This document shows, piece after piece, positions 1 through 6,418 of a DNA stretch of 7,429 nt. Below the pieces are notes generated by a model. It did not search any database, was not told the origin of the DNA, and was given only the letters and a program-made list of their open reading frames with translations. This DNA is from Comamonadaceae bacterium (GTDB lineage: Bacteria > Pseudomonadota > Gammaproteobacteria > Burkholderiales > Burkholderiaceae_C). The DNA lies in contig CANCCF010000196.1 in NCBI GenBank assembly GCA_947374485.1, positions 1 through 7,429 on the forward strand, written 5' to 3'. Each line of letters opens with the position of its first letter. Within the stretch, counting starts at the first letter, position 1. A program made the translations under genes and the position numbers.

Positions 1-264
1 GTAGGCGCGCGTGGCCGGGACATCCTGGCGCAGTTCCTGATCGAGGCTGTGACGCTCAGCTTGATTGGCGGCGCCATTGGCGTGGTGCTGGGGGCGGCGG
101 CCACCTGGGGCGTGGGTGCCTTTGCGGGCTGGCAGGTGAGCCTGGGCACCGGCTCGGTGCTGCTGGCCGTGGGCTTCTCGGCCTGCGTGGGCGTGTTCTT
201 CGGTTTCTACCCGGCTCGGCGTGCCTCTAAACTACTGCCCATTCAGGCCTTGCGCTACGAGTAG
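1..264 (+). CDS. MacB-type ABC transporter permease, C-terminal part (5' end outside window)
   Basis: The frame is open from base 1 and ends at TAG 262-264, giving 87 residues. It begins with VGARGRDILAQFLIEAV, the cytoplasmic coupling segment that precedes the third transmembrane helix in MacB/FtsX-type permeases. Two hydrophobic, glycine/alanine-rich segments follow (about residues 16-40 and 48-68). The end is the family hallmark FGFYPARRASKLLPIQALRYE-like tail: PARRAS (residues 72-77), then PIQALRYE. Such permeases work as dimers in the inner membrane with an ATPase domain or subunit and drive export of macrolides, peptides or lipoprotein-like substrates by mechanotransmission. Whether the ATPase is fused at the N-terminus (true MacB) or encoded separately cannot be seen, so no symbol is given. 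uppP starts 29 bases downstream with no convincing terminator between, so co-transcription is possible. Family assignment is firm; substrate is unknown. Confidence 0.9.
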   Translation, partial: VGARGRDILAQFLIEAVTLSLIGGAIGVVLGAAATWGVGAFAGWQVSLGTGSVLLAVGFSACVGVFFGFYPARRASKLLPIQALRYE

Positions 265-282
265 TTTTTTCGATTCATTTTT

Positions 283-296
283 GGGAGTGTGTTTTG
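283..296 (+). promoter_or_regulatory. Ribosome binding site and TTG start of uppP
   Basis: GGGAG at 283-287 lies six bases before TTG 294-296. No ATG or GTG in this frame gives the complete family N-terminus: translation from the TTG yields MDIVLLLKA, which matches the usual UppP start. The site therefore decides the start codon. Initiation at TTG is generally weaker than at ATG, which would fit a membrane enzyme needed in modest amounts; that last point is inference. Confidence 0.75.
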
Positions 297-1118
297 GATA
301 TTGTTTTGCTGCTCAAGGCCGCCATCATGGGCATCGTCGAGGGGTTGACGGAATTTTTGCCGATATCGAGCACCGGCCACCTGATCCTCACCGGCGCCTT
401 GCTGGGCTTTGATGACGACAAGGCCAAGGTGTTTGACATTGCCATCCAGACCGGCGCAATTCTGGCAGTCATCATCGTGTACTGGGCCAAAATCCGCAGC
501 ACCATTGTCCTGTTGCCCAACAGCAAACGCGCCCAGCGCTTTGCCGCCAATGTGTTCATCGGCTTTTTGCCCGCAGGCATCATCGGCCTGACGGTGTACA
601 AGGCCATCAAGCTGCATTTGTTCAACCCGCCGGTGGTGGCCGGCGCCTTCATCATCGGTGGCTTCATCATCCTGTGGGTGGAGAAAATTGCCAAGCCGGT
701 ACCTCGCATCCACGACATCGACGACATGTCGGGGCTGGACGCCTTGAAGGTCGGCCTGGTGCAATGCCTGGGCATGATCCCCGGCACCAGCCGCAGCGGC
801 GCCACCATCATTGGCGGCATGCTGCTGGGCCTGTCGCGCAAGGTGGCCGCCGAGTTTTCTTTCTTCCTGGCCAGTCCCACGCTGGTGGGCGCCGGCGTCT
901 ACAGTCTGTACAAGGAACGCGCGCTGCTCAGCGTGGCCGACCTGCCACTGTTTGGTGTGGGCTTTGTGGTGTCGTTCATCGCCGCCTGGCTGTGCATACG
1001 CTGGCTGTTGAAGTTCATTGCCACCCATGACTTTGTCGGCTTTGCCTATTACCGCATTGCCTTTGGTCTGGTGGTGCTGGCCACCGCCTGGAGCGGTGCT
1101 GTGCAGTGGACCGCCTGA
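294..1118 (+). CDS. uppP: Undecaprenyl-diphosphatase UppP (BacA family)
   Basis: This integral inner-membrane enzyme removes the terminal phosphate of undecaprenyl pyrophosphate, regenerating the C55 lipid carrier for peptidoglycan and other envelope polymers; overproduction of the family gives bacitracin resistance. The 274 residues match the usual length. The first signature runs over residues 14-29 and contains the E-x3-E pair E16/E20 and PISSTGH (23-29). The second signature, PGTSRSGAT (163-171), carries the catalytic arginine R167. Several hydrophobic helices fill the rest (about 48-63, 86-101, 115-129, 185-203, 217-236, 251-267). The start is TTG 294 with GGGAG six bases upstream. It lies 29 bases after the MacB-type permease gene and may share its transcript. 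All signature residues are present, so I expect it to be functional. The 260-base gap and change of theme after it suggest that it does not belong to the T6SS cassette. Confidence 0.97.
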   Translation: MDIVLLLKAAIMGIVEGLTEFLPISSTGHLILTGALLGFDDDKAKVFDIAIQTGAILAVIIVYWAKIRSTIVLLPNSKRAQRFAANVFIGFLPAGIIGLTVYKAIKLHLFNPPVVAGAFIIGGFIILWVEKIAKPVPRIHDIDDMSGLDALKVGLVQCLGMIPGTSRSGATIIGGMLLGLSRKVAAEFSFFLASPTLVGAGVYSLYKERALLSVADLPLFGVGFVVSFIAAWLCIRWLLKFIATHDFVGFAYYRIAFGLVVLATAWSGAVQWTA

Positions 1119-1228
1119 ACTGAACCCGCCGGCCGCGCGATGCGGCCTGCTTGGGGCCTGATCGTGGCCTGATTGCGGCAAGCTGCTGGCCGCGTGCAAT
1201 TGGTGGGCTGCCCCTGCGGCGCCAAACC

Positions 1229-1234
1229 TATAAT
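1229..1234 (+). promoter_or_regulatory. Candidate -10 hexamer (TATAAT) for the vgrG operon
   Basis: This is a perfect sigma-70 -10 consensus in otherwise G+C-rich non-coding DNA. The matching -35 is poor: no TTGACA-like hexamer sits at 16-18 bases. The nearest candidate, TTGGTG at 1200-1205, is 23 bases away, and there is no extended TGn motif. Promoter activity is therefore plausible but would probably need an activator or be weak. Confidence 0.4.
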
Positions 1235-1243
1235 CCGCCCGTC

Positions 1244-1274
1244 AAACCCTGGTGCCGTTGGAATCGCCAGGTTT
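1244..1274 (+). other. Inverted repeat at the presumed start of the vgrG leader
   Basis: AAACCCTGG (1244-1252) pairs with CCAGGTTT (1267-1274) with one bulged C and a 14-base loop. It lies about ten bases after the TATAAT hexamer, so it could be an operator-like site or a stem-loop at the 5' end of the mRNA. No T tract follows, so it is not a standard terminator. Confidence 0.3.
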
Positions 1275-1288
1275 GCGTGCCACCGCCC

Positions 1289-1322
1289 CAAAGGCCGTTC
1301 CGGCCAATAAATCCCCCCTTTG
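1289..1322 (+). other. Nested inverted repeats in the vgrG leader
   Basis: A perfect 5-bp stem with a 3-base loop (GGCCG-TTC-CGGCC, 1293-1305) overlaps an alternative 6-bp pairing, CAAAGG (1289-1294) with CCTTTG (1317-1322). The second arm is preceded by a run of C and followed by TTTT at 1323-1326. The two pairings share GG at 1293-1294, so they exclude one another. This could be a mild terminator/antiterminator or only chance in G+C-rich DNA. Confidence 0.25.
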
Positions 1323-1378
1323 TTTTGCACCTGTTGCACCGCTGACCTTGGCGATGCACGAAGACGTTTGGAGTATTT

Positions 1379-4321
1379 ATGTCCGGCCTTTTTGTTGCCC
1401 CGCGAGTCCTCACTGTCACCAGCCCCGCCATTCCTGTGTTGGCGGGCCAACCCGCCCTGGTGCCACTCAAGCTCGAAGGCACGGAGGGCATCAACGCCCT
1501 GTTTGAATACCGGCTGACCCTGCAAACGCCGGATGCCCAGAACTTCGTGGCGGGCCAGGCGGCCAACTTTGAGTTGGACGCGTTTATTGGACTGGAGCTC
1601 ACCTGCAGCATCGAGCTGGAGGGGCAGGGCAGCTTTGCTCCCGGTTTGCCCGGTGTCGCGGGCCTGGCCAACCAGGGCGCGGGCGTGCGCGAAATAACAG
1701 GCCTCATCACCGCGGCCCGTTTCATCGGAGAAGACAGCCGCCACGCCTTGTACGAACTGACGCTGCGGCCCTGGCTGCACCTGGCCACGCTCACCACCGA
1801 CTGCAAGGTGTTCCAGGACATGACGCCGGTGCAGGTGATTGACGCCGTGCTGGCCGACTACACGTTTGCAAGCGAGAAACGCCTGATCGAAAACTACCCT
1901 CTGCGCGACTACACCGTGCAGTACAACGAAACCGATTTCGAATTCATCACGCGCCTCATGCAGGAGTGGGGCATCAACTACCACTTTGCCCACAGCGAGG
2001 GTGTGCACCGGCTGGTCTGGAGCGACCACAACGGCGCCTTCCAGGTCACACAGCAAGAGCAGGCGCGCGGCGTGAGTGCCTACCACTCGGTTCCCTTTTA
2101 TCCCCTGGGCCACAAGATAGACCGCGAGTACATCCACGGCTTCAGCCCGCTGGATTCCCTCACCAGCGGCGCCTATGCCTCGTTGGAGTACGACTACACC
2201 CGGCCGCGCGCGACCCTGGCAGCCCAGGCCACCGACCCGCGCGCCACCGGTCACGCCGAGCAGGAGGTGTACCTGTGGCGTGGTGACAAACACGGGGCGG
2301 GAGACGCCAGCGGCAGCGTCGGCGGCTCCGACTACAGCCAGCCCAACCGGGGCGCCGACAAAGAGGCCAACCAGACCGAAAGCCAGGGCGCCATGCTGGC
2401 CCGCCTGCGCATGCAGGCCCTGCGCCAGGGTGGCCTGCGGGCGCGCGGCGTGGGCCATGTGCGCGGCATCGTGCCGGGCTGCAGCTTCAGCCTCACCGGG
2501 CACCCGCAGGACAAGGCCAATGCGGAATACCTCACGCTGCACACGCAGCTGCTGGTCGAGAATGTGAGCGAGGACACGCAACGCGCGTCGCCGCTGGCGG
2601 CCCAGTCGGACGCGCAGCGCCTCAGTGGCCAATGGCGTGTGCTGGTTCAATTTGAAGTGCAGCCCACAAGCGAGGTCCTGCGCCCACCCTGCACCCAGCC
2701 CAAACCCAAGACCGGCGGCCCCGAGACCGCCCTGGTGGTGGGCCCCGGCGCTGACGCCGCCGAGAGCAACATCTACACCGACGCACTGGGCCGCATCAAG
2801 GTGCAGTTCCCCTGGGACCGCTATGGCGCTGGCAACCAGAACAGCTCGTGCTGGCTGCGGGTGGCCAGCACCTGGGCGGGCAACCAGCTGGGCGCCATGC
2901 AGCTGCCGCGCATCGGTGAAGAAGTGCTGGTCGACTTCCTGGGCGGCGACCCGGACTTGCCCCTTGCCACCGGACGCGTCTACAACCAGCTCAACATGCC
3001 GCCCTGGAGCCTGCCCGCGCAGCAGGCGCTTTCGGGCTTTCGTTCGCGCGAACTCACACCGGGTGGTGGCAACAGCGCGGCCGGACGCAGTAACCACCTG
3101 ATCCTCGATGACACTGACCAAAGCATCCAGGCGCAACTCCAAAGCGACCACCAGCACAGCAGCTTGAGCCTGGGCCACATCACGCGCATCGAAGACAACG
3201 CAGGCCGCAAGGACGCACGCGGCGAAGGGTTCGAGCTGCGCACCGATGGCCATGGCGTGCTGCGCGCCAAGGACGGCCTGCTCGTCAGCACCGAGACCCG
3301 CCTCAACGCGCAGGCCCACGCAAAAGACATGGGCGAAACCAGCGCACGCCTGGGCCTGGCGCAAGACCAGCACGCATCGCTGGGCGACCTGGCGCTTCAG
3401 CACCAGGCCCAGAGTGCACAAGACCAGGCCGATGTGGCACAAGCCATTGAAACGCAGAACCAGGGCATCCAGGGCAAGCGCGCCGCTGCACCAACCGGCA
3501 CAGGCAGCACCGCACAGAACCCGTTCCCCGAGCTGGCCGACCCGCACATCACCCTGGCCAGCCCGGCAGGCATCGCCTCCACCACGCCCGGCAGCACCCA
3601 CCAGCACAGCGGCGCCCACCACGCCATCACCAGCGGCGCCCACACCAGCCTCAGCAGCCAGCACAGCCTGCTGGGTGTGGCCAAGGAAGCGGTGCGCCTG
3701 TTTGCCTACAAAACCGGCATGAAGCTCATCAGTGCCGCCAGCGACATCCACATCAACGCCCTCAAGACCAGCATCCACAGCCTGGCCAAGCTGGATATCA
3801 CGCTGACCTCCAACGCCATAGAGATCAAGGCCCACAAGCAGGTGCTGGTGAATGGCGGTGGCAGCTATATGCGCTGGCAGGCGGGCGCCATAGAAGAGGG
3901 AACGGCAGGCAGCCGCGTGGTGCATGCGGCCACGCACCCGGTGGCCGGGCCGGACAACCGGCCAGTGGCGCCGGTGGTGATGCCTGCTGCAGATTGGAGG
4001 CCCCCGAAACATCAACTGGTGTTGTACCTGATGACACAGCCTGGCGAATTTGCAGGTGTATTGCAGGAGGGGGAGCCGTATCAACTGCTCAGGGGAGGCA
4101 CCGTGATTGACAGCGGCGTCACCGATGCAAGCGGTCAGATTGTGGTGAAGGACCACCAGGAAGGCACCAGCCTCTATCAGGTCAAGCTGAGCAATGGCGC
4201 GCTGTATGAGCTGAAGGTGAGTGACACCTTGGATTCCAGTGCCGAGCATCGGCTGGGCAACCAGGGCTTTCGGACAACTGCCCACGCGCGCGACCGGGCT
4301 CTTGCCAATGGCAAGGCTTGA
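1379..4321 (+). CDS. vgrG: Type VI secretion system spike protein VgrG (TssI) with C-terminal extension
   Basis: VgrG forms the trimeric spike on the Hcp tube that the T6SS sheath drives into a target cell; effectors ride on its C-terminus. Residues ~10-400 are the gp27-like hub, with typical segments RPWLHLATLTTDCKVFQD (130-147) and FEFITRLMQEWGINYHF (187-203). Residues ~450-540 are the gp5/OB domain, including DALGRIKVQFPWDR (468-481), then RIGEEVLVDFLGGDPD (511-526). A Vgr region follows (~555-645: HLILDDT, then QLQSDHQHSSLSLGHITRI), an Ala/Gln-rich stretch (~640-705), and a DUF2345 beta-helical needle (~715-855). The last ~105 residues form a beta-rich, transthyretin-like extension (~878-950), a plausible dock for the phospholipase encoded next. 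The ATG at 1379 has TGGAG five bases upstream. At 980 residues it is longer than a minimal VgrG. No tube, sheath or baseplate gene is nearby, so it depends on a T6SS encoded elsewhere. Confidence 0.96.
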   Translation: MSGLFVAPRVLTVTSPAIPVLAGQPALVPLKLEGTEGINALFEYRLTLQTPDAQNFVAGQAANFELDAFIGLELTCSIELEGQGSFAPGLPGVAGLANQGAGVREITGLITAARFIGEDSRHALYELTLRPWLHLATLTTDCKVFQDMTPVQVIDAVLADYTFASEKRLIENYPLRDYTVQYNETDFEFITRLMQEWGINYHFAHSEGVHRLVWSDHNGAFQVTQQEQARGVSAYHSVPFYPLGHKIDREYIHGFSPLDSLTSGAYASLEYDYTRPRATLAAQATDPRATGHAEQEVYLWRGDKHGAGDASGSVGGSDYSQPNRGADKEANQTESQGAMLARLRMQALRQGGLRARGVGHVRGIVPGCSFSLTGHPQDKANAEYLTLHTQLLVENVSEDTQRASPLAAQSDAQRLSGQWRVLVQFEVQPTSEVLRPPCTQPKPKTGGPETALVVGPGADAAESNIYTDALGRIKVQFPWDRYGAGNQNSSCWLRVASTWAGNQLGAMQLPRIGEEVLVDFLGGDPDLPLATGRVYNQLNMPPWSLPAQQALSGFRSRELTPGGGNSAAGRSNHLILDDTDQSIQAQLQSDHQHSSLSLGHITRIEDNAGRKDARGEGFELRTDGHGVLRAKDGLLVSTETRLNAQAHAKDMGETSARLGLAQDQHASLGDLALQHQAQSAQDQADVAQAIETQNQGIQGKRAAAPTGTGSTAQNPFPELADPHITLASPAGIASTTPGSTHQHSGAHHAITSGAHTSLSSQHSLLGVAKEAVRLFAYKTGMKLISAASDIHINALKTSIHSLAKLDITLTSNAIEIKAHKQVLVNGGGSYMRWQAGAIEEGTAGSRVVHAATHPVAGPDNRPVAPVVMPAADWRPPKHQLVLYLMTQPGEFAGVLQEGEPYQLLRGGTVIDSGVTDASGQIVVKDHQEGTSLYQVKLSNGALYELKVSDTLDSSAEHRLGNQGFRTTAHARDRALANGKA
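3608..3643 (+). repeat. Direct repeat AGCGGCGCCCAC in the VgrG needle region
   Basis: The 12-base unit occurs at 3608-3619 and 3632-3643, a period of 24 bases or eight codons, encoding SGAH twice in a histidine-rich stretch (H741, H743, H747, H748, H754, H762). An eight-residue period fits the octapeptide-like beta repeats of gp5/VgrG needles, so it probably reflects protein structure and not a DNA element. Confidence 0.5.
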
Positions 4322-4345
4322 AGACAACACTGTAGGAGAAGAGAT

Positions 4346-6406
4346 ATGGCAGCTGTGGACTCACTCAAGACACAAAAAACTGAAACGGTCTATGTCGGCA
4401 TGGACGGTCAAATCGCGACCGGCACCTTTCAGTGGCTTTTGGATAAAAGCCTTACCAATCCACCGACGACCGGCAACCAGTTGACGACCTTCATCGGCGG
4501 AAAGAATGGCTTCGAGCAAATCGCAATAGATATTGCCGGTGCCAAGGAAAGTATTGACCTTGTGTGCTGGGGCTTTGATCCGGGCATGGCGCTGGTACGC
4601 AACGAATGCATGAAGGACTTCCCTTGGGCCAATGGCGAGCCTTACGGTGAATTGATTAAGCGCATGGCACGCCAAGGCGTACGCGTGCGGCTGCTGGTCT
4701 GGTACAGCGCGCGTGGATCTGCCAAGCAGAACTCCCTTATTGGCTATGTAGAACCAGGTGCCTACAAAACCGGTGCCACGATTGCCGCCACTTGGGATGA
4801 AGCCCATACTGGGCGAGGTGCCAAAAGCTCGCCCAAGCCGCTATCCGCCATACGCCAGGACTATTGCACCCAGTGGTGGCGTGAGGCAACCTCCGGCCAG
4901 ATCAGCAATCTGGAAGTGCGCTGCCGTGATGGTGTCGAAGCCAAGGTGCGAGCCAGCGTGGCGGGAGAAGCTGACCAACCTAGCACCACAGGGGGCAAGG
5001 CAGGCCCCTTTCTGGATGAGTCGGACCTGATTCTGAAATGGGCCACCCACCACCAAAAGCCCATTCTCATTGACTACAGTTTTGCGGACCCCAAAGACAA
5101 GAGCAAAGGTCCTGGCCACAAGGCGGTGGGGTTTGTGATGGGCCTTAACAGCCTGACGGACTATTGGGACGATGCGCATCACCCGCTGGATAGTAAGGTC
5201 CGCGAGGTAGATCTGGAAGGCGCAAGTGATGACCTCTCCATAGCTGCCATCCGTAAAGGCAAGCCTATTAGCCGCAAGCCCCTGCGTGATTACGCATGCC
5301 GCGTTGAGGGCTCAGCCCTGGTGGGTGTGTACCAAAATTTTTGCAACGCCTGGAACCGCGCTGCACTTCTGCCGAAACTCAGCTCTGCAAGCAACGGAAA
5401 CAGTTCGGCAACCCGCACGGCCAACCTCCCCGTGAATTTGGTGCCTGCTTCCCTGGCAAAGCAGGATGCAAGCGGCAAAGCCGATTTGCCTTTGAAACTG
5501 CAGGTGCTGCGCACACAGCCCGAGGAAACCTACAAGGACGCAGAACAGACTTGGGCCTTTGACAAAAGCATCAAGCATGCGTATTTTCAGGCCAGTTCCA
5601 TGGCGCGCAGCTACCTGTACCTGGAGAACCAGTATTTCTTTTATGAGGAATGGGCCCGCCACATCAAAGCCAACCGCACGGCCTTCATGGAATGGATTCA
5701 AAACGCGGGCAAGAAAAGCAAAGACGCGCGTCTCCTGCATCTGTTCGTGGTGATACCTGCCCCTGAAGATTCCGGCATGATTCCGCGCACTTACGACACA
5801 CTCAGAAGCCTGGGGCAAGCCGACTCCATGCCCGATCAAGACAAGCTGGTGACGGATCATGGCAACGACAGCTGGTTGGCCAAGAAAGCCTCACCATCGA
5901 CCACTGACATCACTGCCTCTGCACACGCTGTCAGGACCCCCAGCCTGGACGAGCAAAGTGTCTTGCTGCAAGACGGCAAGAGCCTGGGCATCAAGGTTCT
6001 GGTGGCCAAGCTGGTCACATCAGGGCCAGTAGGCGGCAGCCCGCAGAGGGCCTATCGCGACATCTACATCCACAGCAAACTCATGTTGGCCGATGACTGC
6101 TTTATGACCTTGGGAAGCGCCAATATGAACCAGCGCTCTATGGCAGCAGACAGCGAGATCAATATCGCCACAGACAATGTTCCGCACAACCGGGACTTGC
6201 GACAACGGGTGTGGAAGCAATTGACGGGGGACGCTTACAGCGGGGGAGATGGAAGCCAGAAGGAAGTGGAAGAGACTTTTGCAAACTGGAAGAAGCTTGC
6301 CGCCAAAAATAAAGAAGCGCTCGATAAGCCTGCCGCCAAGCTTCCCTTCTCGGGCTTTATTGTCGAATTTTCAGATAGCCGCGATTCCACAGAACGCGTG
6401 GGATAA
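4346..6406 (+). CDS. Phospholipase D-like T6SS effector, Tle5-type, with two HKD motifs
   Basis: Phospholipase D enzymes hydrolyse the head-group phosphodiester of phospholipids; Tle5-type members are injected by the T6SS and damage the target membrane from the periplasm. The 686 residues hold two complete H-x-K-x4-D motifs: H236/K238/D243 in HQKPILID, followed by GFVMGLN, and H576/K578/D583 in HSKLMLAD, followed by GSANMNQRSM. The N-terminal half has a typical lead-in, ESIDLVCWGFDPG (68-80), and the segment before motif 2 has YLYLENQYFF (423-432). A Ser/Ala/Asn-rich linker (~345-385) separates the halves. There is no Sec signal peptide or membrane helix, as expected for T6SS cargo. The ATG at 4346 has AGGAG seven bases upstream and lies 24 bases after vgrG; a lipoprotein gene follows after nine bases. 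These neighbours support the effector role. A housekeeping phospholipase D or cardiolipin synthase is less likely, since those usually have membrane helices and other contexts. Lipid substrate is unknown. Confidence 0.9.
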   Translation: MAAVDSLKTQKTETVYVGMDGQIATGTFQWLLDKSLTNPPTTGNQLTTFIGGKNGFEQIAIDIAGAKESIDLVCWGFDPGMALVRNECMKDFPWANGEPYGELIKRMARQGVRVRLLVWYSARGSAKQNSLIGYVEPGAYKTGATIAATWDEAHTGRGAKSSPKPLSAIRQDYCTQWWREATSGQISNLEVRCRDGVEAKVRASVAGEADQPSTTGGKAGPFLDESDLILKWATHHQKPILIDYSFADPKDKSKGPGHKAVGFVMGLNSLTDYWDDAHHPLDSKVREVDLEGASDDLSIAAIRKGKPISRKPLRDYACRVEGSALVGVYQNFCNAWNRAALLPKLSSASNGNSSATRTANLPVNLVPASLAKQDASGKADLPLKLQVLRTQPEETYKDAEQTWAFDKSIKHAYFQASSMARSYLYLENQYFFYEEWARHIKANRTAFMEWIQNAGKKSKDARLLHLFVVIPAPEDSGMIPRTYDTLRSLGQADSMPDQDKLVTDHGNDSWLAKKASPSTTDITASAHAVRTPSLDEQSVLLQDGKSLGIKVLVAKLVTSGPVGGSPQRAYRDIYIHSKLMLADDCFMTLGSANMNQRSMAADSEINIATDNVPHNRDLRQRVWKQLTGDAYSGGDGSQKEVEETFANWKKLAAKNKEALDKPAAKLPFSGFIVEFSDSRDSTERVG

Positions 6407-6418
6407 GGAGGTTATGTG
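6405..6418 (+). promoter_or_regulatory. Strong Shine-Dalgarno and GTG start of the immunity gene, overlapping the effector stop
   Basis: AAGGAGG (6405-6411) overlaps the effector stop TAA (6404-6406). Four bases later comes GTG (6416-6418), which opens the lipoprotein frame. An ATG at 6414-6416 shares its G with this GTG. It is only two bases from the Shine-Dalgarno and reads a 15-codon frame that stops at 6459-6461. The arrangement points to translational coupling with the effector. Confidence 0.7.

Larger units (their letters stand above)
1119..1378 (+). promoter_or_regulatory. Non-coding gap between uppP and vgrG: probable promoter and leader of the vgrG operon
   Basis: No credible gene lies here. 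Seen in order: a perfect 6-bp stem with 5-base loop (1131-1147, GGCCGC/GCGGCC) just after the uppP stop but without a T tract; a direct repeat GGCCTGAT at 1155-1162 and 1166-1173; a perfect TATAAT at 1229-1234; an inverted repeat AAACCCTGG/CCAGGTTT (1244-1252 with 1267-1274, one bulged C); a tight hairpin GGCCG-TTC-CGGCC (1293-1305) with an alternative outer pairing CAAAGG/CCTTTG (1289-1294 with 1317-1322); a direct repeat TTGCACC (1325-1331 and 1334-1340); and the vgrG ribosome site TGGAG ending five bases before the ATG. If transcription starts near 1241, the leader would be about 138 bases and carry two stem-loops. Function of the repeats is not known. Confidence 0.5.

Noticed and set aside
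252..272. Possible terminator after the permease gene: CTACGAGTAG followed by TTTTTT
   Set aside because: The self-complementary part leaves only three base pairs with a four-base loop, or four pairs with an impossible two-base loop, so it is too weak for an intrinsic terminator.
1131..1147. Hairpin GGCCGC-GCGAT-GCGGCC after uppP as an intrinsic terminator
   Set aside because: The stem is only 6 bp and is followed by TGCTTGGGG, not a T tract. It may slow transcription but cannot be called a terminator.
255..1199. A 314-codon - strand frame antisense to uppP
   Set aside because: It is the mirror of a gene with complete UppP signatures; its composition is low-complexity His/Gln/Ala/Gly/Asp and no motif is seen.
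1049..4330. A 1093-codon open frame on the - strand covering the end of uppP, the gap and all of vgrG
   Set aside because: It is antisense to well-supported genes, has no recognisable domain and is dominated by Ala/Gly/Val/Gln/Arg composition expected from reading G+C-rich codons backwards. Stop codons are rare in that frame because the sense genes rarely use the complementary triplets.
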